Below, one piece after another: positions 41,184-50,308 of a stretch of 64,000 bases of DNA. The notes under the pieces were generated by a model. It did not search any database, was not told where the DNA came from, and saw only the letters and a list, made by a program, of their open reading frames with translations. Within the stretch, counting starts at the first letter, position 1, and every line of letters starts with the position of its first letter. The DNA is from Leishmania martiniquensis (lineage: Eukaryota; Euglenozoa; Kinetoplastea; Trypanosomatida; Trypanosomatidae): positions 1,054,228-1,118,227 of the forward strand of contig NC_090166.1 in NCBI RefSeq assembly GCF_017916325.1. Reading direction: 5' to 3'. The translations under genes were made by a program, and so were the position numbers.

Positions 41184-43481
41184 TCACTTCACACTCTTTT
41201 TGGGTCGGCGGTGCATGCGCAAGGGGTCGGGAGTGGCGCACGAGTTACAGGAACTCCGACGCTGAGCGAAGTGTTTCACTGCTGCCTTGATCGCCGCCTG
41301 GGAACGCTGCAGCAAGCTCGGCAGTCGCCTCTCATCCCTATCCGGCGAGACCGGAATAGGTGGGCGCTTCAGACGTTCTCGAATCGACGACCATCGAGAC
41401 TGGTGACGAGCTTCGCAGCCGCTCAAGAGCTGGGGTGGCGAGGGCCTCGCTGCGAGACTGCTACGGGTGGCAGATGCCACAGCGGCGACCATCTCCATGG
41501 CGTCTTCGGTGTCCTCAAAGTCGCCCATCGCGATCGAGCGGAGGCCCGCCGCGCCTGAAGAGGGCTCCCACCCCGGTGATGCGGTGGCCAGCGGAGTCAG
41601 CGCCTCGGTGGATCTCGGCGACTCACTGACGGTCGACTCCCCATACGTGCTACTGGCGAGGCCGTAACCTATTGGAGGCTCCTCCTTCGTGTCATTAGGC
41701 ATAGGCCGCAGCAGTCTTGTGTAGGCAAAGCGCCGCTGCAGGGTAAGCATTGCACGCCTTCCCCACATCCCGACCGAGTGGTCCGCCTTGCGCGGTGTCG
41801 GCCCGTGCACTGCGGTATGCCGGCTTCGGAAGAGCGAGGCGCGCGACGAGCCTTCGACGCAGAGCGGGGGAGAGACAGCAAAAAAGCTAACAGCGATTGG
41901 TGTCGAGGGGCGCATATACTCGTACTCTGCAACTGACGGGTCCGTCGGCGATGGCGACAGGTTCGTTGGTGTCCCCCTCAGGACAGCAGTTCGCTGCCGC
42001 GGCGTTGGGGTCCCTTTACTCTCTATCGATGGCGTTTGCGATCCCCAAAGGGCGCTGCTGCCCATGCGGTCTTCCACCGCACCGAAAAGGCCGTTCCGCC
42101 TCGTCTCTTCGCTGTTGCCCACTCGGCTGGCAGCGCGCGCCTCACTTTCCGGCGGCGACGTCTGTGTTGCATAGAAGCAGCTGCCCATACGACACTCTAT
42201 GCCCGTCGTTGGCGCCGTTCGGTGGGTGGGCACCCGCGCGGCCAATTCCTCGTCCACGGGCAGAGGATTCGCGCCGCAGCTCTTGTCTTCTGCAGCGTCG
42301 TCCCGGCACATCAGCGAGAGTCGGTCCAGCGACGGCGTGCGGTAGAAGGTATGCGTACCATGCGCGAGATCAGAAGCGATTTGGCCCACCTCATTTTCTT
42401 CCACCACCAGCGGTAGCGCGCGTGGGGCACGTGGCACGCTTGCGCTGCTCTCGCACTTGGTGCGGCAAGGACCTTTCAGCGGCTTTGGTCCCCTCTGCGC
42501 GGAATCGGTCACCATGCCACTGCCCTTCACCCGCGAAGCCGCCCTCTCCGCCCTACTAACATGGGATTCTAGCACTGGATTAGGGCCTCCGTGGAAGATG
42601 TACACGGCGCCGTGGGGCCCATTAGGTGGCACGGCTTTCGTTGACCGGGCGCCAAAGTCGGTCGATGGCGGCCGCGTTGGTGTCGACGGCACTGCCTCAG
42701 CCGCCACCTCAGACGCTTTATTCACCAAGTGCTTTGTCGGCTTGCTCTCAGGCATCCGAAGCTGATGCACCGCCCACGGCAGCATAGCGGTGCCCTCCAT
42801 GTCTTTGTCCATCACGAAGCGCAAGGAGGGATCGCTGTCTTTGCGCGGCGGGTGGTGGGCGCGCGGCTCCGACAAGGAAAGATGCTGTGAGCCCCCCGCT
42901 GCCGAGAGCATATGACCGCGGGAAACGCAGCCGTTTGCCTGTTCGCGTCCAATTACGCCCGCGCCGCCGCCGTTGGCGCTGACGGACGCGGGTGCCGTGC
43001 ATGGTGCCGCCTCCGCCGGAGACCGCCGTGGGGTATGCGGTGGCTCGTACTCGAAGTCGAAGAGCGGCGGCAGCGCACGAGGAAAACCGCTGCTCTTCTG
43101 CAGAATGGACGGCTGCGGCGTCACCGCTGCCGTTACCGTAACCATTTGGGCGCGCAGAAAGTTGCTGTAGTCCACGTTGCCAGCGGGCTCGCCTGTAAAG
43201 CGTACGCAGGGGGCACGGCGACAGTGACGCCCCCTTAACGGGGTGGCCCTTGCAGAGGTGAGGGGAGCGCCGCCATCTGTCTTGTCCGACACTTCGGGGA
43301 GCGGAGACGGACTCGATGACGGCCCGTCGACCGTGCCTGGGCCGTAGCCACCTCTCTTGTATCGATTCGCATTTCGGAAAGGCACCGGTGGCCCGACTTG
43401 CATGCCGGCAGCGTTCACCGGGACGCAGTACCGCTGCTTGTTGTGCAGCACGACGACAAGCCAAGCCGGTGTCGTGTCCAT
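41184..43481 (-). CDS. Hypothetical protein with short ordered N-terminus
   Basis: A 765-residue protein started at the ATG 43479-43481 (MDTTPAWLVVVLHNKQRYCV); the open frame extends 32 codons further, but those codons read as flank. The first 40 or so residues look folded (alternating hydrophobic strands). The rest is Pro/Ser/Arg/Ala-rich. An imperfect internal repeat occurs at about 42140-42200 and 42000-42075 (RMGSCFYATQTSPPESE against RMGSSALWGSQTPSIES). The C-terminus is basic (RERLKRPP, AAIKAAVKHFAQRRSS, RRPKKSVK). No recognised family. A short open frame lies just upstream. Confidence 0.75.
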   Translation of the reverse strand: MDTTPAWLVVVLHNKQRYCVPVNAAGMQVGPPVPFRNANRYKRGGYGPGTVDGPSSSPSPLPEVSDKTDGGAPLTSARATPLRGRHCRRAPCVRFTGEPAGNVDYSNFLRAQMVTVTAAVTPQPSILQKSSGFPRALPPLFDFEYEPPHTPRRSPAEAAPCTAPASVSANGGGAGVIGREQANGCVSRGHMLSAAGGSQHLSLSEPRAHHPPRKDSDPSLRFVMDKDMEGTAMLPWAVHQLRMPESKPTKHLVNKASEVAAEAVPSTPTRPPSTDFGARSTKAVPPNGPHGAVYIFHGGPNPVLESHVSRAERAASRVKGSGMVTDSAQRGPKPLKGPCRTKCESSASVPRAPRALPLVVEENEVGQIASDLAHGTHTFYRTPSLDRLSLMCRDDAAEDKSCGANPLPVDEELAARVPTHRTAPTTGIECRMGSCFYATQTSPPESEARAASRVGNSEETRRNGLFGAVEDRMGSSALWGSQTPSIESKGTPTPRQRTAVLRGTPTNLSPSPTDPSVAEYEYMRPSTPIAVSFFAVSPPLCVEGSSRASLFRSRHTAVHGPTPRKADHSVGMWGRRAMLTLQRRFAYTRLLRPMPNDTKEEPPIGYGLASSTYGESTVSESPRSTEALTPLATASPGWEPSSGAAGLRSIAMGDFEDTEDAMEMVAAVASATRSSLAARPSPPQLLSGCEARHQSRWSSIRERLKRPPIPVSPDRDERRLPSLLQRSQAAIKAAVKHFAQRRSSCNSCATPDPLRMHRRPKKSVK

Positions 43482-44299
43482 GAGGAGGATGACGTAGAGG
43501 GTCGTTTCGTGTAGCGGAGAGAGGAGAACTGACGATGACGCCACACAGAAGTTCCCGCACGCAGTGACAGCAAACAATGGAAACGCGGGCGTCCCTCCCC
43601 TCCTCGCCCCAAACGAGCATTGAGCGCCGCGAACTTCTCAAAACACGGGAAGGAAACTGAGACGCGACAGCCCGATAAACGCGCGTGTGTGTGTGTTTGT
43701 GTGAGCGAGGGGCGCAATAAATGTGATGGAGGAGGAGTTGAGAGTGAGTACCGAGGCAGGGCATACGTTGGGAAAGTTCCGCGTCGCACTCTCGACATGC
43801 AGCACACACAAAAAGACCGGTTTGCCTTGGTGGTCGACGACCTCAAAGTCGATGAGACTGTGTGATTCCAACACGCACATCGAGTCGCATGCCGATATGT
43901 GAGATGGACAATTTTTACATAATGAGGCGGCGTACTCCAAGAGGGGAAGGCCGATCGGAGGAGAAAGACAGGCAGACAACAAAGAGGGCGAACAAGACCG
44001 CACAACATGCACACGAAGCGCAGGGGGTGGGGTTGTAGTTCCGCACAAAACGAAGGCAGATTCAGACGGGCTTGTGAGTGACCCTCTCAACACAACTCGG
44101 CAATACCCGCCGCTCCACGGGCAGTATGCTCTCGAGAGCGACGGAAATGATGCGACGAGACGTGCTCGAGAGGTCACATTTTCTCGAGAGGCGACAAGAC
44201 GATGAACACTGTTACGTCGCTCAGAAGCAAAAAAGAAAAAGCAGAAAAGCGCACGCAATTGAATTGAGCGAAAGAAAAAGCAAAGTTGTACGCTTCTCC
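43482..44299. other. Intergenic between gene 41184 and the tRNA ligase gene
   Basis: The shortest gap in the window (818 bases). It holds a small open frame at 43638-43880 (listed separately), a GT run near 43683-43698 and repeated CTCGAGAG sites near 44130-44200. It must contain the poly(A) site of the tRNA ligase and the splice acceptor of the gene at 41184. Confidence 0.55.
43638..43880 (-). CDS. Possible small ORF upstream of gene 41184 (weak)
   Basis: An 80-residue open frame from the ATG at 43878-43880. The first 35 residues look like real protein (LIDFEVVDHQGKPVFLCV), the rest like flank. It ends about 155 bases before the start of the next gene. It could be a small independent gene, an upstream open reading frame regulating the gene at 41184, or a fragment. 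No family recognised. Confidence 0.28.
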   Translation of the reverse strand: MCVLESHSLIDFEVVDHQGKPVFLCVLHVESATRNFPNVCPASVLTLNSSSITFIAPLAHTNTHTRAFIGLSRLSFLPVF

Positions 44300-47065
44300 T
44301 TATCGAAATTCAAAAATGCCCTTCACCGTGCTGCTTGGCGGCAGCTTCAGCACCTTACGTTTTGCGGAATCGCCCGTGTAGGCGGTGGGGGAGATCAGCT
44401 CGTTGCTGTACTTGGGCGGAACTCCCGGCCGGTTTGAGATGGTGATGTGCGGTATGGGGTTGGCGCAGGGGAAGTGTGCGTCGTCACGACGTACGACGAC
44501 CGCCACCCCATCGGCGTCGCCGACGACGAACTCCAAAGTGAGCGTCACAGACTGGCCAAGGAGCTTGGCCAGCTCGACAAGCGTCACGGGGTCCATCTCA
44601 CCACCAAAGTACTTTGTCGTCAGATGAAACTCAGTCTGCACCACCTGTGCTGTTGTAAAATCCGAAGGAACCAGGCTGAGCAGCTTTGCCACATCCTCTT
44701 TGCCCCGTATGCCGATGCAGGCGTACGTCGGGACATGCGGGAGGTCGCGCAGAAGCGATTCGTATTGGCGAGCCAAGTCGATCGCCTGGCCGACGTCGGT
44801 GTCCGTGACGGCCGGCAGCGTGTGCGTACCGTTTTCTTGCAGCTTTTCCCACATCATCTGCAGCATATCATCGAGGGGAGTTGTAATGTCAAGCACGAGT
44901 ACCACCTCTCGCCGGTCCTTTGGCACCTCGCAGGCCCGCACAGCTGTGCGCACGAAGCTGCGCGTACTCTTAATCTGCGTCTGGCGCTCCTTCAACGTGA
45001 GATCCGGGTCCACGTAGATGGTTCGGTGCCCCTTCCCACGCCCAAGAACGCGGGCGATGCACACCTTGTACAAGGCGCTCTCCCCATCGGGGTGAAACCA
45101 CGTCACCGTCAAGCTTAGCGGTAAATCGTCGTAGTCGTGATTCATGTCAGCGTCCAGGTTCATCTTGTCGATGATCAAGTGCGTCATCTTTGGCTTTGCC
45201 TGCGTGGCCTGCCGCAGCGCGGCGAGGAATTTGTTGCGGCTGCCACACTCGTCTTGATTCACCCAGCGGGGGCGGTACTCCGCTTTTTGCAGTAACACGT
45301 AGAGAGCGCGGCTCAAGACAGACTTGCCACACCCCTGTGGTCCAACGAACTTGACCACATCGAAATCTAGCGCTCTACCACCCCACTGCAGCGGATCAGG
45401 CTGGTACTGTCCGCACGCATCGTACAGCTGTGGGTCGGCGTCCAAAGCGGCCTGGAAGTCTTTCTGGAGAGAGAGCCAATCATTTCGCAGCTGGTCCAGC
45501 TCGTCACGCCGCGCATGCGGCGTGAGGCGCTGAGTCATCTGCAGCCACGACGCAAAGCGCAGCAGCCATGGCATGCGGCTCGCCTCCCACTCATTCAGGC
45601 AGTCCCGCACCTCTGGCTGCTGCTGGTTCAGTCTCTTCTGGAGTCGCTCCTGAAGAGCCTTGCCGAAGAGCTTGTGGTTGACAATGGCCTCCCGTGTGGC
45701 GCGCTCCATGATGTAGAGGTAGGACCTTACCTCCCACATTCGCATTACCTTCCCGTCCGCGTTGGCGCCGTACATCACGCATCTCCCCGAGTCCATGCGT
45801 TTGTGGATAGAGTCCAGAAGCTGCACGTAATCAGGTGAGTTGTACAGCACTGGACCGCTGTAACTGGCGAAAGAGAGGCCGACGCTTGCGTAAAGTGCCT
45901 CCGCTTCTGCCACAGGGAGACACAGGCCGTCCTGCATCGAATACGGCGGTGCCGCATGCGGCGCACTCGCGGCACCTTTAGGCGAGTGTGCTTTATGCGC
46001 CTCCGTGGCCTTACCGCTGGAAGGAGCGGTGCGGCAAGCAGATGCGGTCTCAAAGGCGCGCCCGTGAAGCGTCACGGCGTAGAACCGCAGCTCCTTGACG
46101 GCGTCGTCGTTCATGCGAGGCTGACTGTCTGACAGTATAGCGGTGAAGCAGCTCGTCCACATGTTGCTGCGGAGAGTATCGTGAAACAAACGCACCTGCG
46201 CTGCCGTCAACGTGCCAGATGGCACAACGCTCGCACTGGAGTTGGTGGGCGACAGCGCAGCCGTTCCATCGATCGACCATCCACGACCGCGTGGGAGCAT
46301 CGCCTTCCATAGCCGAGAGATACGGACGGCGTGCGAGTAGCGGCAGCCAAGTTTGCTGTAGTAGCGCAGACACTTTTCGGAGACGTGGTAGTCGAGCACA
46401 ATATGTACACCGCTGCTTCCGATTACCCAGAAACGGCGAGCAATATCATCGTCAGAGACATCACTGTTCGTGCCAGCGGGCGACGAAGGCTCTCCCTCGT
46501 GCGCGGGAGGAAGAAGAAAGGCGGAGAGGTGCCCGCACGCCCCGTTTTCTTTCTCCATAGAAACGACGGTCTGCACAGCATCCGGGTAGCCATAGGGGCT
46601 ACCATCGGAGCCGAACTTGCGCAGCCCGTTCACAGCCCCGACGAGCACGTAGGCGCTCGTGCCGCTTGGCGAGTCCGCTTTTACGTAGACGCGTGCATTA
46701 CCTTGCGGCACGCACTCCCACACGTCACGATGCTGACTGTAGACGGGGTCGTCCATTCCACAAATCTTGCGCTCCACAAGAACGAACTCGCGCTGGGGAG
46801 CGGCAGCCAAAGCAGACGGGGGAAGATGGAACACGCAGCTCGCTTCGCGGCATCGGCTCACGTGGGGGAGGCTTGTCTCGAAGGCGTTGGGGATACGGAG
46901 TGAGTCGGCGGTGCGGTCCGTTTCTGTGAAGCGGCCCTTTGCTGCCCCTTTACCGCCCAATTTCTTCTGGGAGGTGGCCGGTCGTCGGCTGCGTCGTGAG
47001 CGCCCTCCCCCGCTGGCCTTCGGCTGGCCATCTCGTTCGGGACTTCTGCGGAGAGAGCCGCTCAT
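44300..47065 (-). CDS. TRL1: tRNA ligase, Trl1-type three-domain RNA repair enzyme
   Basis: A 921-residue enzyme expected to join tRNA halves after intron removal. In order it has an N-terminal RNA ligase domain with the nucleotidyl-lysine motif KENG (K172, in SMEKENGACG) and a motif-V-like block near 440-465. Next is a polynucleotide kinase domain with P-loop GPQGCGKS (575-582), WVNQDECGSR (601-610) and LIIDKMN (about 630-636). Last is a 2H cyclic phosphodiesterase domain with HLT (H814, in FHLTTKYFGG) and HIT (H873, in PHITISN). This is the domain order of fungal and plant tRNA ligases; a Trl1 enzyme is known in Trypanosoma brucei. The basic first 50 residues may aid nuclear import or RNA binding. 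I start at the ATG 47063-47065, because the longer frame opens with GTG. A likely splice acceptor lies 98 bases upstream. Partner enzymes are not in the window. Confidence 0.82.
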   Translation of the reverse strand: MSGSLRRSPERDGQPKASGGGRSRRSRRPATSQKKLGGKGAAKGRFTETDRTADSLRIPNAFETSLPHVSRCREASCVFHLPPSALAAAPQREFVLVERKICGMDDPVYSQHRDVWECVPQGNARVYVKADSPSGTSAYVLVGAVNGLRKFGSDGSPYGYPDAVQTVVSMEKENGACGHLSAFLLPPAHEGEPSSPAGTNSDVSDDDIARRFWVIGSSGVHIVLDYHVSEKCLRYYSKLGCRYSHAVRISRLWKAMLPRGRGWSIDGTAALSPTNSSASVVPSGTLTAAQVRLFHDTLRSNMWTSCFTAILSDSQPRMNDDAVKELRFYAVTLHGRAFETASACRTAPSSGKATEAHKAHSPKGAASAPHAAPPYSMQDGLCLPVAEAEALYASVGLSFASYSGPVLYNSPDYVQLLDSIHKRMDSGRCVMYGANADGKVMRMWEVRSYLYIMERATREAIVNHKLFGKALQERLQKRLNQQQPEVRDCLNEWEASRMPWLLRFASWLQMTQRLTPHARRDELDQLRNDWLSLQKDFQAALDADPQLYDACGQYQPDPLQWGGRALDFDVVKFVGPQGCGKSVLSRALYVLLQKAEYRPRWVNQDECGSRNKFLAALRQATQAKPKMTHLIIDKMNLDADMNHDYDDLPLSLTVTWFHPDGESALYKVCIARVLGRGKGHRTIYVDPDLTLKERQTQIKSTRSFVRTAVRACEVPKDRREVVLVLDITTPLDDMLQMMWEKLQENGTHTLPAVTDTDVGQAIDLARQYESLLRDLPHVPTYACIGIRGKEDVAKLLSLVPSDFTTAQVVQTEFHLTTKYFGGEMDPVTLVELAKLLGQSVTLTLEFVVGDADGVAVVVRRDDAHFPCANPIPHITISNRPGVPPKYSNELISPTAYTGDSAKRKVLKLPPSSTVKGIFEFR

Positions 47066-47163
47066 GTATGGTGAGTACGCGCCAGTCCAGAGCACACGGA
47101 TATAATGTAAAAAAGGCTGCCAGAAAGATGAACGTCACTGATCTGCGCTGTCACGTCACGGGG

Positions 47164-47165
47164 CT
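47164..47165 (-). promoter_or_regulatory. Candidate spliced-leader acceptor for the tRNA ligase
   Basis: On the coding strand a C/T-rich tract (reverse of 47166-47198) is followed by AG here, giving a 5' untranslated region of about 98 bases. Inferred from sequence only. Confidence 0.35.
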
Positions 47166-47715
47166 TGGAGGGCAGAAGAGAGGCGAGAGGGAGGGCAGAC
47201 GCACGTAAGCATTCAGGTTGCCTTCCACCAAACATATAAATGCCCGTCAGTGAGCGGAGGGCATCGGTGCCGTGATGGCAGAAAGAAAAAGGAAAAACAG
47301 CGGCAGCGATGGAAGGGAGCCTTGAGGCTCGACATTCCCCATAGGGGGTAGAGGTGCTACGCGCAGCACACACACACGGGCCGATACGCGCACTGACACG
47401 GAGCGAGGCAAAGCTGCACAAAGCGGATCATTCACTGAGGGATGCCCACTAATGCGCAGACATCCGATGAAGTGGGTCGGTCTGTGACTAAAGCCACGCC
47501 ATCCTCAAGACACCGGCGTCTCCTCGGTGAACTGTTTGTTTCGTCACCCCCCCATGCAGTCACTTTTTCTTCTTTTTACGGCCAATGAGAAAGCAGTGAG
47601 AACGCCGTGCTGCTCATTTCTGCGGCATTCATCGTACTGCTATGCAAAAAACCTGTCCACTCTCAGCCATCCAGCATAAACATCAGCTCCGATGTGTCTT
47701 CCTCTCCCAAACAAC

Positions 47716-48093
47716 CTGCCACGGGCTCCATCGCGCCCTGCGACGCGATCGTGGGCGCATGCAACATTGGTGCGCCAGCCCACTTCCCTGCGCACCGCCC
47801 CTGACCCACACTCCGCCCACCAACACGCCTCGCGCGTGAGGCCGCTCCACCTGTCGCGCGTCGCTCGGGGGCGGCTCAAGTCCCCCACACCGACTGGCAG
47901 AGTAAGAGCCGGGCGAGACACATGCGAGCCCCGACAGCACCTCGACCATCACAGGGATAGCAGACGCGGTTTCTCTGCTGCGTGTGGCTCCAATGCAACG
48001 CCGCCCACGACGCCAGCACCGACGTCAGCAGCAGCAGCACGTCGCTCTGACTTCGCACATGACGTAGGCGCTTGCCCCTGACACCACCAGAGG
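47716..48093. repeat. Dispersed repeat C, copy C1
   Basis: A 378-base block matching 57248-57625 over its whole length with a single difference found by eye (CAGCAGCAGC against CAGCATCAGC). The flanks differ sharply at both ends. Both copies lie in non-coding flank in the same orientation. Possibly another SIDER subfamily or a related 3'-flank element; not identified with confidence. Confidence 0.85.
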
Positions 48094-48635
48094 AGGAAGA
48101 GGCGCACAAGTGTAGACTGGTGGTCAAGGGCAGGCGACGCCGTGAAGCGGGGGATGGGGGGAGGGCGGGGCGGAAAGAAAAAGGGAGCACTGCGGAGTGC
48201 GCAAGACGGCGATGCCGAAACAAAACAAACGAGGAGGCGAGGAACCGTCACAGAAAAGCTGACCACCGCTTCGAACGGCGCGGAGCGCTTTTGCGACGGT
48301 TTCGAAGCGTGACGGTTCGTGTGTGTGCCTTTGGGGGAGAGGGGAGGGAAGGCGAAGGAGGGGAGGTGCCGCCGTGGGGAAAGAAGGAGAGAGAGACCGA
48401 GAGGTGCTCCGTGGGGCTGGCAAGCACACAAAATGTACGGGGGGGTGCCCGTACAAACAACAGGCAGGGAAGCTGATGAAAAGGCGCACATAGGAGGCCT
48501 CGCCGTGCGTCACAGAAAGGCGTCAAGACACTCATACGCGAAGAAGAAAACAGTTTGCGACAGCTCCACGACAAAGACGTCCAAAAATGCTCGCATGCAT
48601 CCAATCATAGCTGAGTCAGGGCTGCCGAGAAGATG

Positions 48636-48665
48636 GCGCCCTGCCGTCGAGTGGCGCCATGCGCA
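48636..48665. repeat. Partial B-like segment
   Basis: A short stretch containing CCTGCCGTCGAGTGGCGCCA matches the sequence just left of B1 (3522-3541) with one mismatch. It lies about 130 bases left of B2, suggesting the B element at this site is split or interrupted by other DNA. Confidence 0.5.
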
Positions 48666-48787
48666 TCAAGAGAGTTGGCTCGAGGAAGACGTCGGCCAGC
48701 CCTCTGGCGCGCTGCTCTGCCTGCGTGTCGGCTTCCCCCCTCCGTCGCTTCCCGCCGCTTCATTGCAGCAGGCGGCGCGCTGCGTCG

Positions 48788-48947
48788 CCATGCTCATGGC
48801 AGCTGCCCCGCGTCTGCCCCCCACCCGGACTGCTGCACGGGATGCCGCACATGTCGCACTCTCCGAGGGCGGATGGGTGCGCATCACTCGCGCTCCTCGC
48901 ACCCACGGATGCCTCGCTCGGACGCAACGCATCGCACCAGCTGTGCC
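48788..48947. repeat. Dispersed repeat B, copy B2 (SIDER-like)
   Basis: A 160-base block, about 97% identical to B1 at 3539-3698, in the 3' flank of the gene at 50309 and close to repeat C1. Confidence 0.7.
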
Positions 48948-49699
48948 GCGGCAGTCCATGCGCGCGGCGCACGCATGCTTGCCTCTGAGGGACTCTTTCA
49001 GGGCCGCGCCGAAATCTGCAGGCTCCCTGCCCTCGCTTTCCCTCATCGTTTCTGCTGCGTGTGTAGAGAGCACACTGAAAAAGACGTAAGCGCACACAGC
49101 GAGGAGCTGTAGCGGATTGCGGGTCAAGAAGCGTACGCGCACAGGCTGTGTATAGGTCCGACAACCCGACGGCCACGAAGTGGGAGACAGCCACGCGTAC
49201 CTACCCGAAGACTTACAAAAAGGGCGCTGCTAACCTGCGCGCAGAAGAGGGAGGTGAAAAAAAGAGAGAAGGGGCCCTTTATATCACTACATGACAGCAG
49301 TAAAGAGGAGTTCGATACACATACATACAGAAGACGCCGACAGCGGTGGGGCAGGGAGGAGCGAGGAGGGAGGAGGGAGGGAGGGGGGGGAATAGGTAGC
49401 GGTAGGGTGACACCATAGAGAAATCGTCGTGTTTTCTTTCTGTGGATAGACGCTCGCCTGCCTCTCTGGTGGCACCGCGGTGCGCACGCGCGAGCAGACA
49501 ACAGAGAACCGATTGTATGAGGAAAGGCGCACACATGGAAACGATCAACTCCAACACAAAAACACATTGCGGTGCTACGCAAATTCACACATACACTCAC
49601 ACACATGTGCACAGAGCAATGGAAAGAGTTTGTGTGCGTGTGTGTGTGGTGTCACCCTTTTTACCTCCCTGAAAAGGCACTGGCAGCAACGACGAGTAC

Positions 49700-49727
49700 A
49701 TGTGTATGTATATATATATATGTATAT
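49700..49727. repeat. TA microsatellite
   Basis: A TGTATG lead-in followed by a TA run of about eight units, in non-coding flank. Confidence 0.85.
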
Positions 49728-50172
49728 CTTTACGCAAAAAAATACCCTAATCAGAGTTGAGAAAAAGAAGAGAGCAGCACAGACCACATCGGAGGAATAC
49801 AGGAGAGGTGAAGAACACCGGCAGAGGAAGCCGGGGAGGAATGGGGGAGGGGGTAAAGGTGACGTGGGGGAGAGGGAGGGCGAGGGAAAAGGCATCAAAC
49901 ACGCGGGCGAGCCTATACGCCATACGAACGATGAGTGTGTGTGTGTGTGAGGGAGAGACGGCGAGGGGTCCGCCGGTGCGACATGACCTCCTCTGCGACA
50001 GTCCCTCACCGTCTCCTCGTTGACGTGGTGAAAGATGAAGCATCGGACCCGAGAAGAGGGCGAGCGATGATGGAAGAAGAGCAGCAAAGGGGGAAAAAGG
50101 AATATGACGATGCCCACTGCACAGGAGGGCTGTGACAGCCGCCGCCTAACAAAAAAATAAAGCACACAAATA

Positions 50173-50197
50173 CATATATATACACATATGTATATAT
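50173..50197. repeat. TA / CATA microsatellite
   Basis: Interrupted TA repeat with CATA units about 120 bases from the stop codon of the gene at 50309, so probably in its 3' untranslated region. Confidence 0.8.
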
Positions 50198-50308
50198 GAA
50201 ACGCGAGCGACGGGAAGGGGCGGAGGAGGATGGGGGAGCAGCCACCCCAAGAGAATAAGAAGATAGAGCTCCACAAGGCATCATTGCAGCACAGAGAAAG
50301 AAAGCCGC

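Larger units (their letters stand above)
47066..50308. other. Intergenic with repeats C1 and B2 and TA microsatellites
   Basis: About 3.2 kb without a supported gene. It has the tRNA ligase 5' flank, repeat C1 (47716-48093), a partial B-like segment near 48636-48665, repeat B2 (48788-48947), TA tracts at 49700-49727 and 50173-50197, and a GT run near 49934-49950. Confidence 0.6.

Noticed and set aside
47640..48081. Open frames repeated at 57090-57613
   Set aside because: Shared only across repeat C and broken at its edges; not a gene.
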